Positions 7,473 through 16,371 are shown, counted from the first letter of the stretch. The stretch: 20,737 nucleotides of DNA from JBBSEZ01 sp038239195 (GCA_038239195.1 JBBSEZ010000151.1:1-20737); one strand, 5' to 3'. Translations and numbers: made by a program. Notes: a model not told the origin generated them from the sequence alone.

Positions 7473-10400
7473 TCACGACCGCGCCGTGTCCACCTTCGAC
7501 GTCACGGCGCGGCGCGTTTCGGGCGTGAGTTGGATCGCGACGTCGCCCGCCAGGGCCTGGCGGATCGCCGCGTCGCGCACGTAGTGCTCCAGATAGTACA
7601 CCTGATACTTCGTCCGGGCCGGCAGGTCGGTGCAGGCCACGACCACGGCCAGCCAGTTGTTCAACCGCTTCTTCTCGGCCGCGTAGTCGTCCCCCTTGGG
7701 GAAGCGGTCCAGCAGCCCCTCGATGAACGTCTCCAGCACCTCGGGGTTGCTGGCCCGCGGCACGATGATCTGGAGAAAGAAGCTCTGCAAAAGAGGCTGC
7801 GGCGCCCGGCCACGCCGCTGCCCGGCCGCCAACAGGTCGCCCCACGAGGTGTTGGCGTCGAGGGGCCATTTGAACTGCCGGCAGAGGAACGTCCAGTCGC
7901 GGATCGCCTCGCGGGCCTTGGCCGGGACCGCCCCGCCCAGCCGGTCGGCGCTCGCCTTCAGCGCCTCGAACAGGCCCTTGCGCTTCGCGCGTCCTTCCAG
8001 TGCCCCCAGCCCTAGCCAATCGACGAGCTCCACCCAGATCGGGCCGCCCCTCTCCCCGGAGGGACCGAGGATCAGGAGCAGCTTGCTGAGGTTGTCGTCG
8101 CGGCCCCAAAAATCTTCCCACTTCTCCTCGAAGACGCCCAGCGAGCGGAGGAGCCCCTCGAGCATGGCGGGAGAGAGGGCCACTCCGCTCGCCAGGAGCC
8201 CTCCCAGACGGGCCGCGCGCTCGGGGCCGTTGGGAGGCATCAACAGGTCGAGGTACTTTTCCTGCTCGTAGAGGGCCAGGCCGCTGAGAAGGGCCCAGAA
8301 GGCGCGGGCGAGGGGCACGCCGCCGGCGTCGAGGAAGCGCGTGGCCTCCTGGAGCGTTCGCGGATCGTTCAAGGCGGTCAACAGGCGTTTCGCCTTCCAC
8401 TCCGCCGGCAGGCGCACGCGCCCCAGGTCCTTGAGGGAGACCTGCTCGGCGAGCCGATCAAGGGGGGCGACCAGTTCGGTCGTCCCCAGCGCGCTCCACT
8501 CCTGGAGCAGCATCGGCACACTGATGCCGGGGGCGGGGGGATATGCCTTCTTGACGGCATTGAGGAAGACGTCGCGCAGCGCCTCCTTGTTCCCGCTGAG
8601 GGCCCTCTTCAACTCGCTCCAGACGTTGGGCCACTCGTCCGGCGAGTTCTCCAGCGCGTCGGCGGCGCGCGCCTCCAGCTCGCTGGTGTCCTGGAGCTCG
8701 CCTTCCATCAGTGCGTCGCCGGCGTCCTCGTCGGTGGCCCCTCCTTCGTTTCCCTGGTCTTCTCCGTGTTCGTCGTCCTCGACCATCTCGAAGCCCGGCG
8801 CTTCCTGGTCGCCGGACAGCGCCTCCACGACGGACGGGTCGAGCCGGCGGGCGTACTCGTTGACCAGGGCCTTGCGCACCTTGAGCGGGACGGCGGACTC
8901 GAGATAGGCGCGCTGATACAGCGCCTGCTGGGGAAGGTCTTTACAGCCATCGACGATCTTGAGCCAGGAGAGCAACCGCTCGCGATGCTGCCGTTCGTCG
9001 TCGCCCGGCGCGTAGAAAGCGTGGAACGCCGCGAGGAACGAGTCGAGCCGATCGCGGTCCGGCGGCAGCGCCGCGTGGTGGTGGAGGAAGTAGGCCTGCA
9101 ACAGCTCCTCCGGTTTCATGCCGCGGCGCAGGCACGCTTCCTGGGCCTGCTCCCAGTGGTCGTCCTCCTGCGGGGGCTGGGCGAAGTGGTGTTGAAGCAG
9201 CGCCCAGTCCTGCAGCGCTTCCTGAACGTGGCTGGGAGCGCCCGCGGCCCGCCGGGCCGCGTTCGCGAGCCCCTCCAGCAATGCCTTCTGGCCTGCGTTC
9301 CCCTCGACGAGCAGGCGGCGGTCGATTCGATCGCAGAAGCCCTCCCAGATCACCGCAGCGACCTTGCCGAACGGTTGAAGGACGTGGAGCAGAGGGAAGA
9401 GCATCCTCTGCCGGAGCCAGAAGTCGTCCCACTTCTCCCCGTACGCCTCGCGCGCCTGGAAGAACTTGTCCAGGGCGGCGGGCTTGATGGCGCAGCCCTT
9501 CGTCAGCATCCGGACCAGGGTCGCCCGCCCCCGCGCGTCGGCCGCGGGCATCAACAGCTTGAGGAAGGCGGCCTGCTCGTCGGGCTTGCTCTGGCCCAGC
9601 GTCTCCCAGAAGGCCGGCAGCAGCCCCTCGTCCCCATCGCACAGCAGGCGCACGGCCGTCGGCTGCGTCTCGCGCCGCCGCAGCCCGGCGTCGAGTGCCT
9701 CAATCGCCCAGTCCTCGGGCAGGCCGGCGCGCGACAACTGTTCGAGGTCCGTCGCCGTGCCGCCTTGCAGCAGGGCCAGCAGCGGCGCGGGCAATTCTTC
9801 CGCGTCCAGGGCCTGCCAGCCCTTGAGCAGCTTCAGGCGCAGGCCCGCCGCCCTCGGCCCCAGCGCCGTCACCAGTTCGAGAAACGCCTTCTTTATCCGA
9901 GCCGGGTCGCGCCTGTGCAACCAGGCGATCAGCTCCCAGCGCAGGGGCCAATCGGCAAGGTTGCCGGCCAGCGCCATCAGCGCCCCTTGCTGAATCTCGG
10001 GGAGGCGGGCCCGCAGCAGGTCCGCGAACTCGTGGCGCAGCGCCTCGTTGCTCAGCGCCTGATCGCGCACGACCGGCCAGACGACGTGCTGGCATTGCTC
10101 CAGGACGTGTACGCCGTAGGGCGAGCGATGCAGCCGCACCAGGTCGTCGGCGCTCACGTCGCCGGACTCGACCCGGCGCCGGGCTTGCAGCACTTGCCGG
10201 CCTTCCGCGAAGGCAGACACCGAGACGTTGCTGGCCCCCAGCAGACGGTGCGTCGCGTCGAGCGCCTCCCAGTCTCCGCGAGCGGCCAGGTCGATCAGTT
10301 CGTCCAGTGTCGGCGGCGCCTCGGCCTCCAGTTCGGGCGAGGCGGCCCCGCTGAAGGTGTCCAGGGCGTAGCCGCGCAGGCCGAAATAATCCTTCTCGAG

Positions 10401-11240
10401 CCCCTTTTGGGGGTTGGCGAAGTAGGTCGCCACGACGCGGGCGGCCTGGTAGGCGCGCAGGGCGCGGTGGGCGTTCTCGTAGGTCGAGAAGGTGAGGTCG
10501 GCCGTCAGGGCTGGCGGGAGCAGGCGCACGAAGGCATAGCAGAGCAGCGCGGCGAGCCCCGGCTCGGCCACGAGGTAGAGTCGGCCGCGCGGCGAGCCTT
10601 CGCCCTTGCGGGCCAGCAGGTAGCCCGAGAGGGCCAGGCGCAGCAAGGCGCGGCGCCGGGCGGGCTCGGGGGGCAGGCGCGGCGGGACGAGGGCGGTGGC
10701 CAGCCACGGCTCGGTAGAGGGCTCGCGGGGGGACAGGAAGTCGGCGAGCACGGCGTCGGTCAAGGGCCCGGGGCGCGGCACGGGCGCCGGGAGCAGTTGC
10801 TTGCTGGCGCCCTGCGGGTACGAGACCGTCCAGTCGGGCGAGGCCCAGGTCTGCAGCGCCCGGAGCGGATCGAGGGCAGGCAGGAAGAGGTAGTGGGTGA
10901 AGAAGCTGTTTTTCCGGCCGCGCGTGTCCTCCGGCAGATACGCCGAGTGGATGAGGGCACAACCGCCTCCTCCCGCTTGGGGGGCGGGGACCAGGGCGAG
11001 GCGGCGCGGCGCCTGGGCGGGGGCGCCGACGCTGGTCCACAGGTCGGGGGGCAGTTCGTAGGCGGGGTAGTCGTTGGCGAACTGGAAGAGGGCGCGGTCG
11101 GCGGTGGAGGCGGCGCGGACGCTGTAGCCGGACTGCTGGCCGATGCTGTCGGCGGGCAGGCAGTGGGTGTAATAGACCTGCTGCGCCGACGGGGCGGCCG
11201 CCTCCTCGCCCGGACGTGGGACCGCCGCCGTGACCGCCAT
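7473..11240 (-). CDS. GTPase-associated protein 1 paralogue B (GAP1-B) with duplicated helical module
   Basis: 1255 aa, ATG at 11240 with GAGGAGG about 10 nt upstream. The N-terminal domain (about 17-400) begins QQVYYTHCLPADS and carries AYELPPDLW and SAYLPEDTRGRKNSFFTHY, as in GAP1-A. The helical module then occurs twice: residues about 412-804 and about 854-1245. Both copies have the same order of landmarks: a Trp-rich opening (ADWPLRWEL / DEWPNVWSEL), LLMP, the EKWDDFW / EKWEDFW motif, an Ala-Ile/Leu-x-Asp-Trp helix, LLQ-x-[YF]F, and LLSWL / LNNWL followed by Thr/Lys-Asp-Leu-Pro. A very acidic linker (about 807-852, including VEDDEHGEDQG) joins them. No membrane helix is seen, so the protein should be cytoplasmic. 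It lies 75 bp after the kinase-like gene. Paralogue A replaces the second copy by a membrane module. A role as a scaffold read by the GTPase is inference. Confidence 0.88.
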   Translation of the reverse strand: MAVTAAVPRPGEEAAAPSAQQVYYTHCLPADSIGQQSGYSVRAASTADRALFQFANDYPAYELPPDLWTSVGAPAQAPRRLALVPAPQAGGGGCALIHSAYLPEDTRGRKNSFFTHYLFLPALDPLRALQTWASPDWTVSYPQGASKQLLPAPVPRPGPLTDAVLADFLSPREPSTEPWLATALVPPRLPPEPARRRALLRLALSGYLLARKGEGSPRGRLYLVAEPGLAALLCYAFVRLLPPALTADLTFSTYENAHRALRAYQAARVVATYFANPQKGLEKDYFGLRGYALDTFSGAASPELEAEAPPTLDELIDLAARGDWEALDATHRLLGASNVSVSAFAEGRQVLQARRRVESGDVSADDLVRLHRSPYGVHVLEQCQHVVWPVVRDQALSNEALRHEFADLLRARLPEIQQGALMALAGNLADWPLRWELIAWLHRRDPARIKKAFLELVTALGPRAAGLRLKLLKGWQALDAEELPAPLLALLQGGTATDLEQLSRAGLPEDWAIEALDAGLRRRETQPTAVRLLCDGDEGLLPAFWETLGQSKPDEQAAFLKLLMPAADARGRATLVRMLTKGCAIKPAALDKFFQAREAYGEKWDDFWLRQRMLFPLLHVLQPFGKVAAVIWEGFCDRIDRRLLVEGNAGQKALLEGLANAARRAAGAPSHVQEALQDWALLQHHFAQPPQEDDHWEQAQEACLRRGMKPEELLQAYFLHHHAALPPDRDRLDSFLAAFHAFYAPGDDERQHRERLLSWLKIVDGCKDLPQQALYQRAYLESAVPLKVRKALVNEYARRLDPSVVEALSGDQEAPGFEMVEDDEHGEDQGNEGGATDEDAGDALMEGELQDTSELEARAADALENSPDEWPNVWSELKRALSGNKEALRDVFLNAVKKAYPPAPGISVPMLLQEWSALGTTELVAPLDRLAEQVSLKDLGRVRLPAEWKAKRLLTALNDPRTLQEATRFLDAGGVPLARAFWALLSGLALYEQEKYLDLLMPPNGPERAARLGGLLASGVALSPAMLEGLLRSLGVFEEKWEDFWGRDDNLSKLLLILGPSGERGGPIWVELVDWLGLGALEGRAKRKGLFEALKASADRLGGAVPAKAREAIRDWTFLCRQFKWPLDANTSWGDLLAAGQRRGRAPQPLLQSFFLQIIVPRASNPEVLETFIEGLLDRFPKGDDYAAEKKRLNNWLAVVVACTDLPARTKYQVYYLEHYVRDAAIRQALAGDVAIQLTPETRRAVTSKVDTARS

Positions 11241-11315
11241 GATGCGTCTTCCTCCTCGCCAACCTCTCGCGAAACGACAAGCAAGGCGCTTCTGCGAAGC
11301 GTCGCTAAGCCTCGA
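11241..11315 (-). other. 75-bp intergenic gap with a small hairpin
   Basis: A short perfect hairpin (CGCTTC, loop TGC, GAAGCG; 11287-11301) lies 14 nt after the stop of the kinase-like gene and about 45 nt before GAP1-B. There is no T-tract. It could tune expression of the downstream genes or mean nothing; the arm is only 6 bp. Confidence 0.3.
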
Positions 11316-14066
11316 TCAGGGCCGCCGGCCGCTCGCCGCGGGCCCCGGCCGCACCGGCCCCGGGCGCACGCCCGCGGCGATGGGCCCGACGTGCAGCGGC
11401 TGGCCCACCAGGTCGGTCCAGCCGACGTCGATCACCGGCCAGATCGTCACGAACACGCGCCCGCGCCCCGCCGGCGGCAGGCCGATGCGGAAGCCGCCCA
11501 TGGCGCGGCGGAACTCGGTCGCGTCGATGCGCCCGGCGTCCCCGCCGACCTCGTCGGGCGCCTGCAAAAAGCGGTCGGGGTGCGTGACCACCAGACAGTG
11601 CGTCACCCGGTCGAAGTACGGCCAGGCCCAGCGCACCAGCGCCGAGTTGGGCCCGGGCCCCAGCACCCAGGCGGGCGTGCTGCCCTGCAACTTCCCCGCC
11701 TTGGTCAGCCAGCCCAGCAGCAGGGTCGCGATTTCGCCCCGATACGGGCCCACCACCTCCGGGTTCTCGCGCACGAAGCGCAGGTGCTCGCCCGTCAGCT
11801 CGATCTGCCCGGCCAGGAGCAGGCGGACGACCTCGAGCTGGCGCCCCTGCGCCAGCATCACGTCGAGCAGCGCCCGGCTTCGCTCGAGCGGCGGGTAGCC
11901 GATCAGCAGCGGGTCGGCCGCCAGCTTCCCCACGCCGTCGAGGTTGCGCTCGCGCAGGGCCTTTTCCAGGGCCAGCCAGGCGCGGGTGCGCTTCGCAGCC
12001 TCGTCGCAGCGCGGCCGCAATCCCGCGGCGTCGGCGCACGTCTTGAGCAGCGGCTCGTCCCAGGTCGCCAGCCACTCGGCGTCCTGCTCGTCGAGCGGCA
12101 GGTGGGGGTTGATGGTCTGCAACTTGTTCAGGCAGTCGCGCCGCTTGACCGCCAGCTCGCAGCGTGGGGGGACCTGCGCGTTGGACTTGGCGACCCGCGT
12201 TGCGGTGGCCGCGTCGAGCTTCTGCCACGCCTCGGCAAGGGCTGCCTCGCGAAGCGGCTTGGCGCTCAGCGCCTGCGTCAGCGCCTGGATGGCGCGCACC
12301 CGTTCGTTGGCCGTCTTGATGCGCGCCAGGTACTGGTGCCGGTAATTGCGCAACTTCGCCGCCGCCTCCAGCACGGCGCTTTCCTTCTCGGCCATGCGAT
12401 CGACGCGCTCGATCGTCCCCCGCAGGTCCTTGAGGAGCTGCAAGCGCTCCTCGATGGCCCGGGCGCGCGCTTTCAGGGCAGGGCCCTCGGCCGAGTCGCC
12501 CAGGAGTTGCTCGTCCCAGGCCTGGAGCCAGCGGCGGTCGTGGTCTTCGCGATTGTCGTCGGGAATGGCCCGCAACTTGTTGAGGGCCTCCGCCCGGCCG
12601 CGAGCCTGCGCGGCGCGGTCGCGCTGCCCCGCGGCGTCGGGGTGGCCCCCCACGTTCTCCAGTTTTTCCCAGGCCGCGGCGATCTCGTGTTCCGACGCCG
12701 ACCGGGCGACGGCCTCGGCCATCTCCTCGGCGGCGCGAATGCGGGCGCGCCAGCTCTCGGCCTGCTGCCCCAACCTGGTCGCGCCGGGCACCGAGCGCAG
12801 CCGATAGCTGTTCTGGTCCCACAACTGCACCACGCGGCGGCCGTCGCCCGGCGAGCGCAGCGCCCCCTCCATCTCTTCGAGGAGTGGGACGACGCTGACC
12901 GCCTCGCGGGCGGCGTCGAGCAGAGGCGCGCACGCGGCCCAGTCGTCCAGCAGCGCCGGCTTGTAGGCCGCCGCGATCCGGCGGGCGTCGCCGCTCTGGA
13001 CTGCCTGGAGCAGGTCTTCCTGGGCCGCCTGCCGCTGTTGCCCCTCGCTGATGACGGGCTGAAGGTGAGTGGGGATGGCCCGGCCGCGCTGGGTCAGGGC
13101 GCCCGCGAGCTGGACGATGGCGGCCCAGTCGCGCGGCCGGGCCTCGCAGGCCTGCTCGAGAGGCGCGAAGGGGTTGATGGAGAACCTGGGGATGGCGTCG
13201 AACGCCGACTCGGGCAGTGTGGCGCGCAGGTGGCGGGCCCAATCCTGGACCTCGGCGTCGGGGCAGGCCAGCAGCTCCGACCACAGCGGCGAGGTGTCGG
13301 GGTTGGTCAGGTCCGCCTCGGTGAACAGCAACGCCTCGTTGCCGGTGGCATCGACGTAGCGCTCCCACAGGCTCAGGTCGATGGCCAGGGCGCGCAGGGC
13401 GATCAGCACGATCCAGGCGGAGAAGTTGTCGAGTTGGAGCGTGAGCGGCTGCTGTTTGCGCAGGGGGTGCTGGTAGGCGGGCTTGCCGTTCTCGAGCTGC
13501 TGCCGGCCGACCAGGGCGGGCACGCACATGCAGTCGTAATCGACGAGGACCGGCTCGTTGCCGACGACCATCACGTTGTCGTGCTGCAAGTCGCCGTGAG
13601 CGATGTTGGCCGTGCGCAGGTCTTCGAGAAGCTTGCCCCAGCGCTCGGCCATCTGGAGGAGGGCGTCGGTCTCGCGGGCGTAGACGCGGTCGCGCACCCA
13701 GTTGCCGAGGGAAACGCCGGACACCCAGTCCATGGTGACGAGGGGGAACCACCCGCCGTTGACGCGAATGCCCTCGGCGCTGTAGTTGAAGGAGACGATG
13801 GAGGAAGGGCGCTGGCTGCTCAGGTGGTCGGTGATCGCGTGGTAGCGCCCCTCGCGCTCTTTCTCGGGGTAGAGGAAGACGCGTGCGGCGATGGTGCGCG
13901 AGCCGCTGGTGAGCTTGTAGACGTTCGCGAAGGCGCCGGAGCGGGCGCGCGGGACGCCGAGCTTGTTGACTTCGATCTTGCCGGCCTGGAGCACCGGGTC
14001 CTTGAAGGCCAGGCCGGGGTGCTGCAGGGCGTCGCGGTAATCGACCGCCGTTGGCCAAGTACTCAC
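11316..14066 (-). CDS. Protein-kinase-fold protein with C-terminal helical repeats
   Basis: 916 aa. The GTG start at 14066 is chosen because GGGAG lies 5 nt upstream and it falls 10 bp after the GTPase stop; a longer frame reaches into that gene. The N-terminal half is a kinase fold: Gly-rich loop SGAFANVY (43-50), strand TIAARVF with Arg62 where the ATP-anchoring Lys is expected, hinge-like MDWVSG, catalytic loop HGDLQHDN (157-164) and metal site DYD (176-178) instead of DFG. From memory, planctomycete and cyanobacterial kinase-like proteins of this sort also carry Arg and DYD. The C-terminal half is helical and has a roughly 150-residue repeat: AW-[EQ]-KL, then LNKL (494 and 645), then a Trp...WDE-[QP]-LL motif. 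The last 100 residues are beta-rich and Pro-rich. Its place right after the GTPase suggests it regulates or is regulated by it. Activity is unproven. Confidence 0.87.
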   Translation of the reverse strand: MSTWPTAVDYRDALQHPGLAFKDPVLQAGKIEVNKLGVPRARSGAFANVYKLTSGSRTIAARVFLYPEKEREGRYHAITDHLSSQRPSSIVSFNYSAEGIRVNGGWFPLVTMDWVSGVSLGNWVRDRVYARETDALLQMAERWGKLLEDLRTANIAHGDLQHDNVMVVGNEPVLVDYDCMCVPALVGRQQLENGKPAYQHPLRKQQPLTLQLDNFSAWIVLIALRALAIDLSLWERYVDATGNEALLFTEADLTNPDTSPLWSELLACPDAEVQDWARHLRATLPESAFDAIPRFSINPFAPLEQACEARPRDWAAIVQLAGALTQRGRAIPTHLQPVISEGQQRQAAQEDLLQAVQSGDARRIAAAYKPALLDDWAACAPLLDAAREAVSVVPLLEEMEGALRSPGDGRRVVQLWDQNSYRLRSVPGATRLGQQAESWRARIRAAEEMAEAVARSASEHEIAAAWEKLENVGGHPDAAGQRDRAAQARGRAEALNKLRAIPDDNREDHDRRWLQAWDEQLLGDSAEGPALKARARAIEERLQLLKDLRGTIERVDRMAEKESAVLEAAAKLRNYRHQYLARIKTANERVRAIQALTQALSAKPLREAALAEAWQKLDAATATRVAKSNAQVPPRCELAVKRRDCLNKLQTINPHLPLDEQDAEWLATWDEPLLKTCADAAGLRPRCDEAAKRTRAWLALEKALRERNLDGVGKLAADPLLIGYPPLERSRALLDVMLAQGRQLEVVRLLLAGQIELTGEHLRFVRENPEVVGPYRGEIATLLLGWLTKAGKLQGSTPAWVLGPGPNSALVRWAWPYFDRVTHCLVVTHPDRFLQAPDEVGGDAGRIDATEFRRAMGGFRIGLPPAGRGRVFVTIWPVIDVGWTDLVGQPLHVGPIAAGVRPGPVRPGPAASGRRP

Positions 14067-14076
14067 TTCAACTCCC

Positions 14077-16176
14077 CTATTCGCTGGCTTTGGGCAGCAC
14101 GCAATAGCCGCGCATGTGCATGAGCCAGAGGACCGGCTCGAGGATGCCGAACGGGACGATGGTGCGCTGGCGCAGGTCCTCGATCCCCAGCTCGCCCTCC
14201 TCCATGCCAACGGGGGTCATGGGGAAAAACAGGAATCGGTCGCCAAAGCCCTCGTGCAAGGTCTTGATGACGTCCCAGCCCGGAAACATGCGGGGGAGCA
14301 TCTCGGCGATCGATTGGCTGCGCTCCTTGAGCAGGTCGAGGGTGGGGGGCCAGCCCATCGTCTCGCGCAGCCGGTTGAGCAGGGGGCGGGCCTGACCGCG
14401 CAGCGGGTTGCGGGCGAGGAGCAGATCGACCTTGGAGACGCACACGGCAATCGGCACGTCGATGCGGTCGCCGACGTCGAGCCCGCGGATGTCGCGCATC
14501 TCGGCGTGGAAGCTGGAGAGCCGGTTGATCTGGGCGTCGAGGCCGGGCGTCGGGCCCTGCCGGCTCACCTGGGTGGGGTCGAGAAACAGCAGGAAGCCGT
14601 CCATGAGCAGGGCGCGCCGGCGCACCACGTCGGTGTTGATGTTCTTGTACATGATCTCGCCGCTGCAGTCGAACAGGTTGAGCAGGGCCTTGGCGCGGCC
14701 GAGGCGGTCGGTGTCGGCGACGTGGAAGGTGAGCGGGGCGGGCATCTTGTCGCTGTAGACGGTCGCGGCGGGGTTCTGATGGCTCTCGAGCACCATCTCG
14801 ATGAGGTGGTCGAAGGTCTCGTCGGCGAGGGAGGGGGCGCGCTGGATGGAGGCATCGACGCCGACGTTGTTGTTCTTGACGAGGTCGTAAGCGGAGACGA
14901 GCCAGTGGGTCTTGCCGCTGGCCGGCACGCCGACGGTGGGGAAGCAGAGGCGCGGCAGCTTGCGGTAGCTGGAGCGGAACTCGTAGAAGCACTGAGGGCA
15001 GGAGTAGTAGCGCGGCTCGGGGTAACGCTCGTCCTGGACGGTGGCGACCTTCTCTTCGAGGGAGCCGACGGCCAGGCAGCAGGGGCACTGGTCGGCGTCC
15101 TTGGCCAGGCGCTTGCGGGCCTTCTTGCGGGCCCACCAGACGGGCAGCAGGGCGAGGGCCGGGAACGCGACGCAGGCCCCGAGCTTGAGGGAGCGGCGCA
15201 AGCGATTGCGGGCGCTGTCGGCGTTGACGAGGTCGGCGAGCTGGTCGCGCTCGGCGGCGGCCTCGTCGAGGACCTTGAGCCCGGCAGCGATGGTTCGCTC
15301 GGTGACTTTGACGTCCACGAGCACGGCGCGCAACTTTTCGAGGGCCTCTTCCTCCCACTCGGCGAACTGGCGATTGAGCGCTCCGCCGAGGGGCATGAGG
15401 ATGGCTTCCCAGACGCGGAGGTGGGGCGACCGGCGATTGCGGGACTCCGTCTTGAGGATGGACGCCTTGATCTCGAGCTGCTGAACCTGGACGCGAAGCC
15501 CGTCGCGCTCGACGGTGAGGGCGCTGGGGCTGTCGGCCAGGCCAGGCGCGGGTTGCGCGAACAGGGGCGAGGCGATAGAGAGGGCGAACAGCACAGCCGT
15601 GGTCAGGCCCGAGCGCCAGCGCTGGCGCAGGCTGACGCGCAGCACGTGGATCGCCAGGAGGAAGCCGAGGCCGACGAGGACGGTGCCCCACAGGAGGATG
15701 AGCACGAGTCGAAGGTCGAAAAGGGGGACCTTGCCAGGGTTGGCGCCGAGGCGGGCCTTGGTCTCGACGTAGTCCTCGTGGACCTGCACGGCAGCGTCGC
15801 GAGCCTTCTTCCAGCCGTCGATGGCGTCCTGCTTTTCCTTGCCGGTCTTCTCGGCGAGGCGGTCGAGGGCGGCGACGCGCTTCTTTTCGCTGCCCTTGAG
15901 GTCTTCGGCAAGGGCCTCGCGCATGACGTCGCGTGTGGCAAGCTTGGCGACGTCGAGCGGAGCGGCGGCGATGGCCGGCACGAGGCGCTGTTCGGCCTCG
16001 AGGACGTCCACGAGGGCTTGGGACTCCATCCGCTTGATTTCGAGCTCGGTTACCTCTTCGCGGAGCTGCTTGACCTCGGCGGAGGCGCGCTGCGCGTGGA
16101 GGGGAGGCGCGAAGAGCGCGACGAGGGAACCGGCGAGGAGGCAGGCCCCGATCCACCGAACGTTGGGGAAAGGCAT
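14077..16176 (-). CDS. Membrane-spanning GTPase with zinc ribbon (DO-GTPase type)
   Basis: 699 aa. The ATG at 16176 (MPFPNVRW) is chosen because a typical signal peptide follows, with a likely cut after LHA near residue 27; GGAG lies 10 nt upstream. A 57-residue extension to a TTG at 16347 has no ribosome site and is low-complexity. Order of parts: signal peptide; charged coiled coil (about 30-145); membrane helix (about 156-178); second helix (190-208); coiled-coil region (about 215-325); third helix (333-349); basic stop-transfer ARKKARKRL; zinc ribbon CPCC (364-367) and CPQC (393-396); P-loop GVPASGKT (416-423); DTDRLG and LFDCSGE around the switch region; SKVD (581-584) in place of NKxD. 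By the positive-inside rule the coiled coils lie outside and the GTPase inside. The fold and context fit the double-GTPase family paired with GAP1 proteins. It heads the operon, 10 bp before the kinase-like gene. Confidence 0.85.
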   Translation of the reverse strand: MPFPNVRWIGACLLAGSLVALFAPPLHAQRASAEVKQLREEVTELEIKRMESQALVDVLEAEQRLVPAIAAAPLDVAKLATRDVMREALAEDLKGSEKKRVAALDRLAEKTGKEKQDAIDGWKKARDAAVQVHEDYVETKARLGANPGKVPLFDLRLVLILLWGTVLVGLGFLLAIHVLRVSLRQRWRSGLTTAVLFALSIASPLFAQPAPGLADSPSALTVERDGLRVQVQQLEIKASILKTESRNRRSPHLRVWEAILMPLGGALNRQFAEWEEEALEKLRAVLVDVKVTERTIAAGLKVLDEAAAERDQLADLVNADSARNRLRRSLKLGACVAFPALALLPVWWARKKARKRLAKDADQCPCCLAVGSLEEKVATVQDERYPEPRYYSCPQCFYEFRSSYRKLPRLCFPTVGVPASGKTHWLVSAYDLVKNNNVGVDASIQRAPSLADETFDHLIEMVLESHQNPAATVYSDKMPAPLTFHVADTDRLGRAKALLNLFDCSGEIMYKNINTDVVRRRALLMDGFLLFLDPTQVSRQGPTPGLDAQINRLSSFHAEMRDIRGLDVGDRIDVPIAVCVSKVDLLLARNPLRGQARPLLNRLRETMGWPPTLDLLKERSQSIAEMLPRMFPGWDVIKTLHEGFGDRFLFFPMTPVGMEEGELGIEDLRQRTIVPFGILEPVLWLMHMRGYCVLPKASE

Positions 16177-16371
16177 CGGTCTCGATCTCCGTCCGGACTG
16201 GCCCGGGGGCGACCGGCGCGGGGCCGTGGGTCGGCCCGCCGCCGCTCCGGTTTCCGTTGCGCTCGCCGGTCGATCGGCGGGAGGCAAAGAGGCCCGCGAG
16301 CTCGCGTCCTGGAGAGGGGCGAGTGCGGGGGCGGCCCCCTCGCTCAACCTGGGTAGGTTCGCTCAGTAAAC

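Noticed and set aside
11305..14058. Alternative minus-strand frame across the kinase-like gene
   Set aside because: Product is Arg/Pro/Ala low complexity; the neighbouring frame carries the kinase motifs and a good start.
8766..14123. A 1785-codon open frame on the plus strand
   Set aside because: It lies antisense to GAP1-B and the kinase-like gene, is in register with their high-GC codon bias, and gives a low-complexity Arg/Gly/Leu/Val/Gln product without domains. Typical shadow frame.
16177..16347. 57-residue N-terminal extension of the GTPase
   Set aside because: Begins at a TTG without a ribosome site, is Pro/Ala/Arg-rich, and would bury the signal peptide that follows the ATG at 16176.
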